A stretch of DNA of 64,000 nucleotides from RGIG250 sp964540025 (lineage in GTDB: Bacteria > Bacillota > Negativicutes > Selenomonadales > Selenomonadaceae): assembly GCA_964540025.1 (NCBI GenBank), contig CAZIKQ010000002.1, positions 1 through 64,000 of the forward strand, read 5' to 3'. A program made the position numbers and the translations under genes. This document shows positions 8,191 to 16,404 of this stretch, one piece after another (positions within the stretch are counted from its first letter, which is position 1; the number at the start of each line of letters is the position of its first letter). Under the pieces are notes generated by a model. The model was not told the origin of the DNA and ran no database searches. It saw nothing but the letters and a program-made list of their open reading frames with translations.

Positions 8191-8304
8191 GTAAAAAGAG
8201 TCAGCAGAGTAACGCTTGTGGAGAAGAAAACCGGCTATTATATGGCTATCAAGACTCCGGGCAAGGACGCTGATTCGGTAATGGTAGTAATGGAAGACCT
8301 TTGA
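8191..8304 (+). mobile_element. Transposase scrap, IS30-like
   Basis: A 37-codon open stretch reads ...RVTLVEKKTGYYMAIKTPG...DADSVM..MEDL-stop, which resembles the DDE-core segment of IS30-family transposases. It has no start, no ends and no inverted repeats. An imperfect 23-bp repeat of its first part recurs at 8339-8361, again in a GTAAAAAGAGT context. I read it as a relic of a deleted insertion sequence. Confidence 0.45.
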
Positions 8305-8407
8305 GAAGAATAGATGGAGAATATAATATTGTCGTTGGAGTAAAAAGAGTGAACAGAGTTACCAGCAATCCGATATTGGAGTTCTTTATATTGCCTTTCA
8401 ATAATGG

Positions 8408-8413
8408 TACAAT
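8408..8413 (+). promoter_or_regulatory. Candidate -10 box upstream of the cas3 scrap
   Basis: TACAAT lies 17 bp after TTTATA (8385-8390), and a GGGAGGAG ribosome-binding site follows before the ATG at 8449. This suggests the original start region of the lost nuclease gene is preserved. Confidence 0.35.
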
Positions 8414-8448
8414 GTAAACATTCTAAAATGGGAGGAGATCGGGATACA

Positions 8449-8559
8449 ATGGTGTATTATGCTCATATTGCCGAAGATAATCGCAAACAAACAGTTTTAG
8501 AACATCTGACAGGGACAGCTAATCTATGCAGAGTATTTGCAACCGCCTTTCGTATGTGA
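8449..8559 (+). pseudogene. N-terminal remnant of a Cas3-type HD nuclease
   Basis: A 36-aa frame with a good ribosome-binding site starts MVYYAHIAEDNRKQTVLEHL and goes on GTANLCRVFATAF before a stop. The pattern YAH-x-QTVxEHLxxTAxLCxxFA is the start of the HD domain of Cas3 in type I CRISPR systems. The catalytic HD pair, helicase, other cas genes and repeats are all absent. This looks like the stub left after deletion of a type I cas operon. A real short protein is possible but less likely. Confidence 0.5.
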
Positions 8560-8596
8560 TAAACTGTGTACATCATGACCACTGGTCATTGATATC

Positions 8597-8662
8597 CCTC
8601 CCTTGATCTATTCGTTGCAGTTGACGGACCGCAACTATATCTTATCATAGGGAGGTTTTTTT
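8597..8662 (+). terminator. Branched hairpin terminator
   Basis: CCTCCCTTGAT (8597-8607) pairs with ATCATAGGGAGG (8644-8655) around an inner GTTGC...GCAAC hairpin, and seven Ts follow. It terminates anything read from the cas3 remnant or a small RNA. Confidence 0.6.
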
Positions 8663-8688
8663 GTAGATACTCATACCTATAAGGTTTA

Positions 8689-8713
8689 CTGCCCCCCGGT
8701 CTAACTGGGGGTT
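8689..8713. other. C/G-rich hairpin
   Basis: CCCCCGGT and ACTGGGGG flank a 3-nt loop, followed by TTTCG. It may be a weak terminator, and it has no gene of its own. Confidence 0.35.
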
Positions 8714-8725
8714 TCGTTATACAAT

Positions 8726-8766
8726 AAAAAGCATCTCTGTTCGTTGACTTGGACAGAGATGCTTTT
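8726..8766. terminator. Bidirectional terminator
   Basis: AAAAGCATCTCTGT and ACAGAGATGCTTTT arms flank a 12-nt loop, with A-run and T-run on either side. It separates rightward genes from the leftward cluster ending at 8801. Confidence 0.8.
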
Positions 8767-8800
8767 AGCGTTAAAGTAAAATTTTTGGGATGCGTAATTC

Positions 8801-8959
8801 TTATTTTATAATAGTGGTTTTTCTCTGCGGCTGATCGTATTTCTCGTTAATTACGCCACCCAGCTCGCTCTCTATGTTGTTGATGGCCGTACTCACATCC
8901 GAGCAGCCGATGTAGGTGACGCCGGGCATTCCAGCGGGGCGAGGGATGTAATGTCTCAC
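8801..8959 (-). CDS. Possible small protein, 52 aa, unknown
   Basis: A GTG-started frame begins 7 bp after the TPM gene stop and encodes a 52-residue polypeptide with GMPGVTYIGCSDVSTAINNI near its start. The composition looks protein-like, but the ribosome-binding site is weak and I recognise no family. The same frame stays open upstream to 9151 inside the TPM gene, which weakens the case. It may be a real last gene of the cluster, or a decayed tail. Confidence 0.3.
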   Translation of the reverse strand: MRHYIPRPAGMPGVTYIGCSDVSTAINNIESELGGVINEKYDQPQRKTTIIK

Positions 8960-8966
8960 CAGATAA

Positions 8967-9854
8967 TCAATAGCTACCACCGCCCCCGCCGTGACTGCTA
9001 TTGGAAGAGCTGAAGGAACAGCCTCCATTATTATTGCCTGCCTTTGGGCGGGGGACAACGGCAACGGTCTGGTAGAGATAACTGTCGCTGGAGGCATAGA
9101 GATTAAAGCTGCTCCGGTCAAGGTAATTACCGGCCCCGGAGGCAGCGGCAACGTTACTCATCGCGGCGATCCGGGCGGAACGGCGTTTTGCGGCAAAAAG
9201 ATAGCCGATAGCCAGAGACATGAAGGCAATAACTATCTTTTCGAGGGTTGTATCTACCACGGTCATGGCTTCGCCGGTCCGGTTGTAGTATTCGGCCAGT
9301 TCCCCGGCCTTACCGGCAAAGGTAGCATAGGCGGTGTAAAGGTCGTTGGATTTCAGATGAGGCACTATCTCCATGCTGATGTATTCAACATGGTCTTTAT
9401 TATCGCCGTCATTTTTGCCAAAGGCGGGCTTCATTTTTTTATCCGTGGCAATATACCATTTCCGGCTTCTTACATCCTGAACGAAAACGATGGCCCCAGT
9501 ACCGGCGGTTTCTGCGCGTTTGTCGGCAAAGTTGTTTGCGTAGGTTCCGATCCTTTTTTCATTGAGACCCTGATTGAGAATGGCCACACAGAGGGCGGCG
9601 CCGGATTTTTGTGACTCGGCGGCCAGAATCTGGTCGATTTTTTGCAGGTCGCCGCTCTTTAGTAAGCCTGTATAATCAATGATGTAATTTCCGGCTTGAG
9701 CAGCTTTCTGTTGAGCTTTTTTCTGAGGCTTTCTTGGCTGTTGCCGATTCTGGGCAGCACAGGTTACATCGGGGAAAAATGTAACTGCGGAGAAAATGGC
9801 AGAAAAAGAAAATATAAAAGCCAGGAGGATAGAATATAGTCTGTTGTTTTTCAC
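8967..9854 (-). CDS. TPM-domain membrane protein (YdjH/YgcG-like)
   Basis: The order is an N-terminal signal peptide (residues 1-33), a basic QQPRKPQKKAQQK linker, a TPM (TLP18.3/Psb32/MOLO-1) domain from about residue 55 to 200, one transmembrane helix (IVIAFMSLAIGYLF) and a Ser/Gly-rich tail ending GGGGGSY. This architecture is typical of extracytoplasmic TPM proteins of membrane maintenance. The start is GTG with AAGGAGG 9 nt upstream. It follows the zinc-ribbon gene by 13 bp. The gene trio matches B. subtilis ydjGHI, usually linked to pspA; no pspA is here. The biochemical role is not established. Confidence 0.8.
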   Translation of the reverse strand: MKNNRLYSILLAFIFSFSAIFSAVTFFPDVTCAAQNRQQPRKPQKKAQQKAAQAGNYIIDYTGLLKSGDLQKIDQILAAESQKSGAALCVAILNQGLNEKRIGTYANNFADKRAETAGTGAIVFVQDVRSRKWYIATDKKMKPAFGKNDGDNKDHVEYISMEIVPHLKSNDLYTAYATFAGKAGELAEYYNRTGEAMTVVDTTLEKIVIAFMSLAIGYLFAAKRRSARIAAMSNVAAASGAGNYLDRSSFNLYASSDSYLYQTVAVVPRPKAGNNNGGCSFSSSNSSHGGGGGSY

Positions 9855-9867
9855 CGCTCACTCCTCC

Positions 9868-10986
9868 TTAAATAAAGCCGACCATCCAGGCAAGACCACC
9901 AAGTACTACTCCAGACCCAATAGCTGCCGTAAGGAAATCCTTGCGGAAGAAAGAAGCTTTCTTGTCCTCATCGATAGGAAGGGCGCCGACCATCTTCCCG
10001 GTCTGGCCATTCATCATAAAGGTATAGGGTTTATCCTGGTAGCGGGTAGTGAGGATCCAGACAGGAACCATGGCGTAGGATATGGTGCCGTTCTGCTTGA
10101 CTACAAAATGGTTCTCCTCAGTACAGGAATCCCAGCCGGAAGCAGTATCTCTCAGCATATCGCAGCAGGAGTTTTCAATGCGGGTGGTGATGCGGGACTC
10201 TACCGATTCCGCCTCAATATCGTACTTGTCAGCCAGATAGCCCGCCATGTATTGGGAGCTGAAGGGGATCATTTCACTGTAGTCAAAGGGTTCAATGCTG
10301 TCCATATATTCATCCTGCATACGAGCGGAACCGTCAGCGGGGACCCGCTCAAACTTCATGGTTGCCGACCTGTCCAGACGGTAGTGACTGGTAGTGGTGA
10401 TGATTTTGTCAGAGGTTGTTAATACAGCATCACTGGTAGCATTGTACACAGCGGAGGCGTCAGCCGTGGTATCAAAAAGCCAGAAGGGAACGAACATCCC
10501 CTGTATCTGCTCGACCCGATTATTGGCGGTAAAGGCGTCCGGCAGCAGGTCCTTACCATGGTAGAATTCCTTTAATTTGGCCACCGCATCCTTTTTTGTG
10601 AGCTTGAAGGGGATGATGAAGTCGGGGCGAATATCCCCGGCAAACCGTCCGGGAAGCATGGTGGGATTACCGCAGTAGCAGCATTCCGTGGCCATTGTGT
10701 TGTCATCGGCCACCAGTTCGGCGCCGCAGGAGGAACAGGTGAATACCCGCATCGCCGCGATTTCTTCCGGGCTGAATTCGCCGCTGCTGGCCCGCTTTTC
10801 CCATTTTGCATCATCGGCGGCCTGTTGTTTGGCGGCGTCCGCTTCTTTCTTTGCGAAGAGCTGCTCGATCACCTGGGCTTCAAATTCGGTGCCGCAGTAT
10901 TCGCAGGTCACCTTACCGTTTTTTGGAGTGTAGGCAAGGGGCGCGTCGCAGGAGGGGCATTTGTAGCTTACTGTTGTTGAGGCCAT
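9868..10986 (-). CDS. TFIIB-type zinc-ribbon protein with C-terminal membrane segment (YdjG-like)
   Basis: A 372-aa protein with two treble-clef zinc ribbons, CPSC...CEYC (residues 11-36) and CSSC...CCYC (about 80-105), then a long beta-rich domain rich in Thr/Asp, and a hydrophobic C-terminus (TAAIGSGVVLGGLAWMVGFI). The start at 10986 is set by AAGGAGATG upstream; an in-frame extension to 11100 has no ribosome-binding site and runs over the intergenic hairpin. It belongs with the SPFH and TPM genes in a conserved membrane-stress cluster. I infer a scaffold role at the membrane; no enzymatic motif is visible. Confidence 0.75.
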   Translation of the reverse strand: MASTTVSYKCPSCDAPLAYTPKNGKVTCEYCGTEFEAQVIEQLFAKKEADAAKQQAADDAKWEKRASSGEFSPEEIAAMRVFTCSSCGAELVADDNTMATECCYCGNPTMLPGRFAGDIRPDFIIPFKLTKKDAVAKLKEFYHGKDLLPDAFTANNRVEQIQGMFVPFWLFDTTADASAVYNATSDAVLTTSDKIITTTSHYRLDRSATMKFERVPADGSARMQDEYMDSIEPFDYSEMIPFSSQYMAGYLADKYDIEAESVESRITTRIENSCCDMLRDTASGWDSCTEENHFVVKQNGTISYAMVPVWILTTRYQDKPYTFMMNGQTGKMVGALPIDEDKKASFFRKDFLTAAIGSGVVLGGLAWMVGFI

Positions 10987-11015
10987 AAACTCATCTCCTT
11001 GATTATAAAGAAAAT

Positions 11016-11043
11016 ATGGGGGAGTGCAGTAGCCCGCCCCCAT
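11016..11043 (-). other. Intergenic hairpin between the SPFH and zinc-ribbon genes
   Basis: ATGGGGG and CCCCCAT arms flank a 14-nt loop in the 79-bp gap. It has no long T-run and may be a processing or partial attenuation site that sets gene ratios within the cluster. Confidence 0.35.
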
Positions 11044-11065
11044 TTTCAAGGTGCTGATGGTTATA

Positions 11066-12433
11066 TTATTTAACTTGGTCGTTTTCGTTGAAGGGATCAC
11101 CGCACTGGGGGCAGAACTTGGGAGGATGCTTTGGATCCTCGGGCTGCCAGCCGCATTTGTCGCAGCGATAAAGGGGCGCGCCTGCCGGTCGCTTATTGCC
11201 GCAATTGGGGCAGAAATTCCCCTGGTTTACCTGACCGCAGGTACAGATCCATCCTTCTTGCTGGGGAGTGGTTTTTTTCGAGCCGCAGTTTGTACAGAAC
11301 TGTCCCTGATTCATCTGTCCGCAGCTGCTGCATTTCCAGGCAACCGCTGCCGGTGTCTGCGGGGGAGGAGTTGGCTGCTGAGGAGCCACGCCGTTATTTA
11401 TGCCGCCTACCGCGCCAACCATACCGGCCCCCATGCTGCCGGCCATGTTTATTCCCATAAGGCCCATCGCTGGGGCCATGCCGCCAGACTCGTTCCCGGC
11501 TGCCGTCTCCATGGCTTTGATGGTGCCGCCGATGATGTGGCCTCGAGCAATATTCGGATCCTGCAGGCCGTAGTTCAGCTGGCGCTCATTCAAATCTTTA
11601 ATGAGCGGAGCATATTCGTCAGTCACTTTGACATTGGTGACATCAAATTTAACGATTTCGATGCCCCGCAGGTCGCGCCACTCCTTGCTGAGCACCTCGT
11701 TCAGCGCTTCGCGAATCTCTTTGTTGTGGGCGGTCAGCTGGCTGTAGCGGATGTTCTGGGCGGAAACCTGGGCAAACGCGTCATGGAGAGAAGAGATTAC
11801 GCTGGCCTTCAGCTGGCCGTCGATTTCTTCCCGGTTGTACTCATCGGCTACGTTAGCGGCGATGTTGTTGTAGAAAAGGATCGGATTAGTTATGCGGTAG
11901 CTGTACTGGCCAAAGCAGCGAATTTCAATGTCGAGATCCACATTGAGCTTCTGGTCGCAGATATGAAAGGGGATGCCGGAAGGGGTGCCGTATTTGTTGC
12001 CCATTATTTCCTTGGTGTTGATATAGTATACCCGCTGGTCTTTGCCCGGGTCACCGCCGAAGGTAAAGCGCTTGCCCATCTGTTTGAATACGGCCACGAC
12101 ATTTTCCTTGAAGTCGCCGAGACCCTGGCTGTTCATGATGGATGGCTCGGTGGAGGCGTCATACGTGTAGCGGCCGGGTTCGGCGCACATATCAACGACT
12201 TTGCCGTCTTCCACGATGAGCATACATTGACCAGCGTTAATATCAATGGCGCTTCCGCTGGAGATGATATTATCCTCAGCCGATGTGTTAGAGCTGCGGC
12301 CCATTGAGGAGGTCCGTTTACGACCCTTGGTAATCAGTACGTCAGCGGGAAGAGAATCGCAGTAAATAAATTCTTTCCATTGGTCAGCCATTACGCCGCC
12401 AAACGCGCCAGCGGCTGCTTGAATTAGTCCCAT
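11066..12433 (-). CDS. SPFH-domain protein with three C-terminal zinc ribbons (YdjI-like)
   Basis: A 455-aa flotillin-like protein. An SPFH/Band-7 domain fills about residues 20-300 (note the conserved FDVTNVKVTDEYA stretch). A Gly/Met/Ala-rich hydrophobic linker follows (about 310-350), then a proline run and three CxxC zinc ribbons (CSSC...CTNC, CTCG...CPNC, CDKC...CPQC) up to the C-terminus. This matches B. subtilis YdjI, the 'virion core protein' family. It is the first gene of the cluster and has a GGAGG ribosome-binding site. SPFH proteins assemble oligomeric platforms on membranes; with YdjG and YdjH homologues a membrane-protection complex is likely. Confidence 0.85.
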   Translation of the reverse strand: MGLIQAAAGAFGGVMADQWKEFIYCDSLPADVLITKGRKRTSSMGRSSNTSAEDNIISSGSAIDINAGQCMLIVEDGKVVDMCAEPGRYTYDASTEPSIMNSQGLGDFKENVVAVFKQMGKRFTFGGDPGKDQRVYYINTKEIMGNKYGTPSGIPFHICDQKLNVDLDIEIRCFGQYSYRITNPILFYNNIAANVADEYNREEIDGQLKASVISSLHDAFAQVSAQNIRYSQLTAHNKEIREALNEVLSKEWRDLRGIEIVKFDVTNVKVTDEYAPLIKDLNERQLNYGLQDPNIARGHIIGGTIKAMETAAGNESGGMAPAMGLMGINMAGSMGAGMVGAVGGINNGVAPQQPTPPPQTPAAVAWKCSSCGQMNQGQFCTNCGSKKTTPQQEGWICTCGQVNQGNFCPNCGNKRPAGAPLYRCDKCGWQPEDPKHPPKFCPQCGDPFNENDQVK

Positions 12434-12519
12434 TGTGCATTTCCTCCATAATTTATTATGATAATTACATGATTGTAAGTATAACCAAGCTCTTTAATTT
12501 TTAGTAATTAACTGTCATT

Positions 12520-13230
12520 TCAAATATCCCAGCCGATGAAATTCGTTTTTGGGGTGCATCTGTCTATACCTTGCAGGAGGAAAGCCATGTTCTCATGGGT
12601 TGCCCCAAAGGCTTCAGCCAAACCGGCTTTGTATGAGTCAGGAATTTCCATAAATTTTAAAGCCATGTGCATATAGTCTTTAATAATTATAGGCGCATAT
12701 CCCCGCTTTGCGGCAAGCTGAGCCTTAAATCGGTAGCCAAAATACATATAGCTGTTTTTTATGTCGGTGATATCTTCGTATGCGGCGATCCTTTCGTCAC
12801 ATTCCGCTTCCGCCTCATCTTCCTGTCCTATGTCAGTGAGAAGGTTCCAGCGGTCAGCCCACAGCTCGCCACGGAGAACAAACTTATAGAGAAAGTCAGT
12901 GCCCTCAGCCAGTTCGATCGCTCTGTTAATGAAGTGGATAGCCGCTTTGTATTCTTTTTTTGTCCGGAGAAGCTCCGCCAAACGCTGAAGGCCGGATATT
13001 TTTTCCTCTACGTCCTCACTGTCTTCAAGATCAACATCAGCCGGCTCAATGGATTTGAAGAGTTCTATTGCGTCCTCTTCGTGGCCTGGTACAGAGGGAA
13101 GGGACAGGAACTTGGCCAGACGGCAGCGGGAATGCCAGTCCTCTACTCCGCCTGCAAAAATGGAAAGGGGAGGGGGATTCTTTGAAGCAGAGACAATATT
13201 TACAAGTTTTTTGAATTCTATTTGAGTCAT
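12520..13230 (-). CDS. Hypothetical protein, TPR-like
   Basis: A 236-aa soluble protein of alternating helices with TPR-like segments (ISGLQRLAELLRTKKEYKAAIHFINRAIELAEG near residues 80-112, and a second around the AEAECDERIAAYEDI region). No signal peptide, membrane segment or catalytic motif is visible. A GAGGT ribosome-binding site lies 8 nt before the ATG. It is on the same strand as the SPFH cluster and 86 bp upstream of it, so it could share its control, but no function is recognisable. Confidence 0.6.
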   Translation of the reverse strand: MTQIEFKKLVNIVSASKNPPPLSIFAGGVEDWHSRCRLAKFLSLPSVPGHEEDAIELFKSIEPADVDLEDSEDVEEKISGLQRLAELLRTKKEYKAAIHFINRAIELAEGTDFLYKFVLRGELWADRWNLLTDIGQEDEAEAECDERIAAYEDITDIKNSYMYFGYRFKAQLAAKRGYAPIIIKDYMHMALKFMEIPDSYKAGLAEAFGATHENMAFLLQGIDRCTPKTNFIGWDI

Positions 13231-13296
13231 AAGGTGAACCTCATTTCCTATAGCTGGGTCTACAGAGATTATAGCAAAAAATTATATGGTCCGCTA

Positions 13297-13325
13297 TTGA
13301 TATTTTGCTGGCCTTGAGGTATCAT
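13297..13325 (+). promoter_or_regulatory. guaB promoter
   Basis: TTGATA (13297-13302), a 17-bp spacer and TATCAT (13320-13325) lie about 80 bp before the IMP dehydrogenase start. Confidence 0.6.
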
Positions 13326-13407
13326 AATCCAAATATCTGTAGGGATGTTGTGCGTTTATCCCTATGGAAAGATTCGGAAATTTACAATATGGAAAAGGGG
13401 GATTTTG

Positions 13408-14910
13408 GTGGCTTACTACTATTCTGAGCCTTCGCACACTTTTGGTGAATATCTGCTTGTTCCGGGGTACTCCTCTGATAAGTGTATTCCCACGAACGTA
13501 TCGTTAAGAACGCCTCTTTGCCGCTATAAGCGCGGTGAGGAACCGAGACTTTCTATGAATATTCCTATGATGTCGGCTATCATGCAGGCTGTATCTGACG
13601 ACAGACTTGCTGTCGCGCTTGCGCGAGAGGGCGGTATCTCCTTCCTGTACGGTTCTCAGACGGCTGAGGATCAGGCGGCAATGGTTCGTCGTGTAAAGAG
13701 CTATAAAGCAGGATTTGTAAACAGCGATGCAAATCTTACTGTTGATATGACGTTGGCTCAAGTGCTTGAGTTGAAGGAAAAGACCGGTCATTCCACGATG
13801 GCCGTCACGGATAATGGAACCTCCAGCGGAAAGCTTCTTGGTGTCGTTACCAGCCGTGACTATCGCGTTTCCCGTATGTCCATGGATACTCCGGTTAAAG
13901 AGTTTATGACCCCCTTCGAGCGGCTTATTTATGCAGATGAGGATACTACCCTTGGTGAAGCAAATGACCTTATTTGGGACAACAAGCTCGATATGATTCC
14001 AATCATTGATAAGAATCAGTGCCTGAAATACATGGTATTCCGCAAGGACTATACGACAAATAAAGAAAATACCATGGAGCTTACCGACTGCAGCAAGCGC
14101 TATTGCGTTGGCGCTGGCATCAATACCCGCGACTATGCAGAGCGTGTACCGAAGCTGCTGGATGCCGGTGTGGATGCGCTCTGCATTGATTCCTCCGAAG
14201 GTTTTTCAGAGTGGCAGCGCATTACCCTCAATTATATTCATGAAAACTTTGGCAGCGATGTGATTGTTGGAGCGGGTAATGTAGTCGATAAAGAAGGCTT
14301 CCGTTTCCTGGCTGAGGCTGGGGCTGACTTCATCAAGGTGGGTATTGGCGGCGGCTCCATCTGTATTACCCGTGAGACAAAGGGTATTGGCCGCGGTCAG
14401 GCGACCAGCTTGATTGAAGTCGCGCAGGCTCGAGATGAATACTTTAAGGAAACTGGTATTTATGTGCCGGTTGTTTCTGATGGCGGTATCGTTCACGATT
14501 ACCATATCACCCTCGCCCTGGCTATGGGCGCTGACTCCGTGATGCTTGGCCGTTATTTCTCCCGCTTTGATGAGTCTCCTTCCGATAAGGTGAAGGTCAA
14601 CGGCACCTTCTATAAAGAGTATTGGGGTGAGGGCTCCAACCGTGCCCGAAACTGGCAGCGTTATGACCTGGGCGGCGCTCAGAAGCTTTCCTTTGAGGAA
14701 GGCGTCGATTCCTATGTCCCTTATGCCGGGCCCTTGAAGGACAACGTTGCCATTACACTGGCAAAGATTCGTTCTACTATGTGCAACTGCGGCGCTCTCG
14801 ACATTAAGGATTTCCAGGACAAGGCGAAGCTTACCCTCGTATCATCGGTTTCCATCGTTGAAGGCGGCAGTCATGATGTCATCCTTCGAGACAAGTTTAC
14901 CGGGCGTTGA
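13408..14910 (+). CDS. guaB: IMP dehydrogenase
   Basis: Oxidises IMP to XMP with NAD+, the committed step to GMP. A 500-aa TIM barrel is interrupted by a two-CBS Bateman module (about residues 85-220). The catalytic cysteine lies in [20 protein letters not shown] near residue 310, a variant of the canonical GPGSICTTR loop, and the IMP phosphate site follows at [12 protein letters not shown] 13408 is chosen because GGGGG precedes it; the longer ATG at 13345 lacks a site and precedes a non-family extension. Codon use looks T-rich at third positions compared with trp genes, which suggests high expression. Monocistronic, with its own promoter and terminator. Confidence 0.88.
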   Translation: MAYYYSEPSHTFGEYLLVPGYSSDKCIPTNVSLRTPLCRYKRGEEPRLSMNIPMMSAIMQAVSDDRLAVALAREGGISFLYGSQTAEDQAAMVRRVKSYKAGFVNSDANLTVDMTLAQVLELKEKTGHSTMAVTDNGTSSGKLLGVVTSRDYRVSRMSMDTPVKEFMTPFERLIYADEDTTLGEANDLIWDNKLDMIPIIDKNQCLKYMVFRKDYTTNKENTMELTDCSKRYCVGAGINTRDYAERVPKLLDAGVDALCIDSSEGFSEWQRITLNYIHENFGSDVIVGAGNVVDKEGFRFLAEAGADFIKVGIGGGSICITRETKGIGRGQATSLIEVAQARDEYFKETGIYVPVVSDGGIVHDYHITLALAMGADSVMLGRYFSRFDESPSDKVKVNGTFYKEYWGEGSNRARNWQRYDLGGAQKLSFEEGVDSYVPYAGPLKDNVAITLAKIRSTMCNCGALDIKDFQDKAKLTLVSSVSIVEGGSHDVILRDKFTGR

Positions 14911-14929
14911 TTGAGTGATTGATAAAGAC

Positions 14930-14967
14930 AAAAATAACAGGGCAGCCTTGGCTGCCCTGTTATTTTT
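14930..14967 (+). terminator. guaB terminator
   Basis: A-run, then AACAGGGCAGCC paired with GGCTGCCCTGTT around a TT loop, then TATTTTT. It is a strong intrinsic terminator, and the mini-intron follows 11 bp later. Confidence 0.92.
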
Positions 14968-14978
14968 GTTGGGTAGGG

Positions 14979-15293
14979 GTGCGTCCGGCATGGGCAACAA
15001 CCAGGTGGTGAAAGCCGCTACGCGCCTGGCAGCAGGAAGCGTTAGCCGAAGGCAAGGGTGTCCATCGTGAGGTGAAATCTGAAAGAAGCCGGATGTCAAG
15101 GATGAGAAGTTCCGAGACGGGCAAAATCCCGAACCGACGAACAGAAACCATAAAAAGGGAAAGAATGGGACGGTGCAGGTATTACGAGCTTATTCGCAAA
15201 ATGCACTTATGCGGTTGAACCGCCGTGTAACGGTCGGTACGCGCGGTGGTGTGAGAGGTTGGCAGATGAACTGATCGTCTCCTTAGACTTGAT
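14979..15293 (+). mobile_element. ORF-less mini group IIC intron (copy A)
   Basis: About 315 nt, starting GTGCGTCCGGCATGGG, the 5' consensus of bacterial group IIC introns such as that of Oceanobacillus iheyensis. Internal blocks (GCAAGGGTGTCC, a CTGAAAGAAGCCGGA segment) match domain I of that class. Domain V at 15220-15249 is a hairpin with a CGC triad in its 5' strand and a two-base bulge, followed by GGTGTGAGAGG and a domain VI hairpin. No reverse transcriptase is encoded, and the element is shorter than known minimal IIC ribozymes (about 400 nt), so parts of domains I-III may be lost. It sits just after the guaB terminator, the typical IIC target. Confidence 0.82.
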
Positions 15294-15309
15294 TATTATA
15301 ACAGCTGGC

Positions 15310-16101
15310 TCAATTATCCTTCTGGATGATGTTTTCGTCGCCAAAGTAGGTGCGGCAGAGGAGCTTGAAGTCGGAGGAGCGGCGGTATTGACTTAATGCA
15401 CGGTTTAGCTGTTGGAGCATTTTCTCATCCCCTTTGCGGACGCAGATCGCACAGGGAGAAGGGCTGTATTCAATATCGTTGGCGAAGGAAATTCGGGAGC
15501 GAAGATCGTGAGTTGCGAAGAAAGAAGCAGTAAGCTTATCAGCCAGCACGACATCAGCCTTGCCTGCAACAGCCAACTCCAAGGCTTCAATAGTGCTCTT
15601 GCAGATGACGATTTCCCGGGCGTTCTGCCGTTTAGCCTCATGCCATGCGGTGGTGCCCTCCTCAACGGCGACCTTGAGACCAGCTACCGATGTTAGAGAT
15701 TGAGTGTCTAACTTGGTGTCGGTGGGAACAACAATTTTGATGGAAGCGTTAAGATAGGGTTCGGTAAAGTCCAAGTATCCCTTGCGTTTTTCGGTGATGC
15801 TGATTGCAGAAATCAGTATGTCGACTTTTTTGTCGGCAATTGCTTTGGGCAGGTCGTTAAACTTCATGTCTGTAAATTCAACTTTGTCATAGCCCATTTC
15901 CTTAGCCAGTGCATTTGCTAAATCAATATCAAAACCGGTGAAGCTGTTGCTGGACTTCTGAATGTATTCGTATGGCGGGAAGTTTGCACTGGTGCCGACT
16001 ATCAAAGTTTTTCCAGCATTGGGGTTTGGGGGTGGGCTGCCACAACCGGCGGCGATGGTAACTAATAAGAGGCTGCAGAGTAAAGTAAGAAGTTTCTTCA
16101 T
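15310..16101 (-). CDS. Solute-binding lipoprotein, family 3 (amino-acid type)
   Basis: A 263-aa periplasmic-binding-type protein. The signal peptide ends in the lipobox IAAGC at residue 20, so it should be lipid-anchored. The mature part has the family-3 signature GFDIDLANALAKEMG near residue 73 and the two-lobe pattern ending in CRTYFGDENI. The start at 16101 is fixed by AAGGAGG 8 nt upstream; the longer frame to 16137 would cover the 5' palindrome. No permease or ATPase gene is nearby, so it is an orphan that must use a transporter encoded elsewhere. Its promoter overlaps a PerR-type box, which is unusual for an amino-acid binding protein. Confidence 0.88.
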   Translation of the reverse strand: MKKLLTLLCSLLLVTIAAGCGSPPPNPNAGKTLIVGTSANFPPYEYIQKSSNSFTGFDIDLANALAKEMGYDKVEFTDMKFNDLPKAIADKKVDILISAISITEKRKGYLDFTEPYLNASIKIVVPTDTKLDTQSLTSVAGLKVAVEEGTTAWHEAKRQNAREIVICKSTIEALELAVAGKADVVLADKLTASFFATHDLRSRISFANDIEYSPSPCAICVRKGDEKMLQQLNRALSQYRRSSDFKLLCRTYFGDENIIQKDN

Positions 16102-16120
16102 AGTAAGTACCTCCTTTTTC

Positions 16121-16147
16121 TTAAGAATATGTGTCACATATTCTTAA
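16121..16147. promoter_or_regulatory. 27-bp perfect palindrome in the 5' UTR
   Basis: TTAAGAATATGTG and CACATATTCTTAA flank one central T, 13-bp arms with no mismatch. It lies between the predicted transcript start and the ribosome-binding site of the leftward binding-protein gene. It may be an operator or an RNA hairpin that limits initiation. No T-run follows on that strand. Confidence 0.65.
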
Positions 16148-16155
16148 TTTTTTAT

Positions 16156-16191
16156 TTATAATAATTATAAATAAATTTCTATAGATGTCAA
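16156..16191 (-). promoter_or_regulatory. Promoter of the binding-protein gene overlapping a PerR-type box
   Basis: On the minus strand TTGACA (16191-16186), a 16-bp spacer and TATAAT (16169-16164) form a near-perfect promoter. The 15-bp sequence TTATAATAATTATAA (16156-16170) covers the -10 region and is an exact match to the PerR-box consensus TTATAATNATTATAA. The match could be helped by AT-richness, but the neighbour superoxide reductase makes peroxide or metal control sensible. Confidence 0.6.
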
Positions 16192-16311
16192 CATATTCAG
16201 ATGAAACGATAAAAATTATTAGTAGCTGATATAATTTCCGCTGCATGAGCAGTTGCAATTACAGAAGTTTTTAACGATTATTTTCTGAAAAATGGTTAAA
16301 AGATTGTTTTT

Positions 16312-16341
16312 TTGACAATATTCATCTGGGTGTAGGATAAT
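16312..16341 (+). promoter_or_regulatory. Superoxide reductase promoter
   Basis: TTGACA (16312-16317), then GATAAT (16336-16341) with 18-bp spacing. The start codon is 64 bp downstream. Confidence 0.55.
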
Positions 16342-16404
16342 ATAGGATAATACAAATAAGTTAGATTTATTTTGCTTTCATTTATATAAAAGGTTTTATT
16401 TATC

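Noticed and set aside
8560..8800. CRISPR array beside the Cas3 scrap
   Set aside because: No regularly spaced repeats are present. The hairpins here are not direct repeats and look like terminators.
8801..9151. 116-aa minus-strand frame overlapping the TPM gene
   Set aside because: Its first half lies inside the TPM gene in another frame. Only the part after 8959 is kept, at low confidence.
11051..12307. 418-aa open frame on the plus strand opposite the SPFH gene
   Set aside because: It has no ribosome-binding site or domain and no start context. The minus-strand frame has a clear SPFH domain and zinc ribbons, so this is a shadow.
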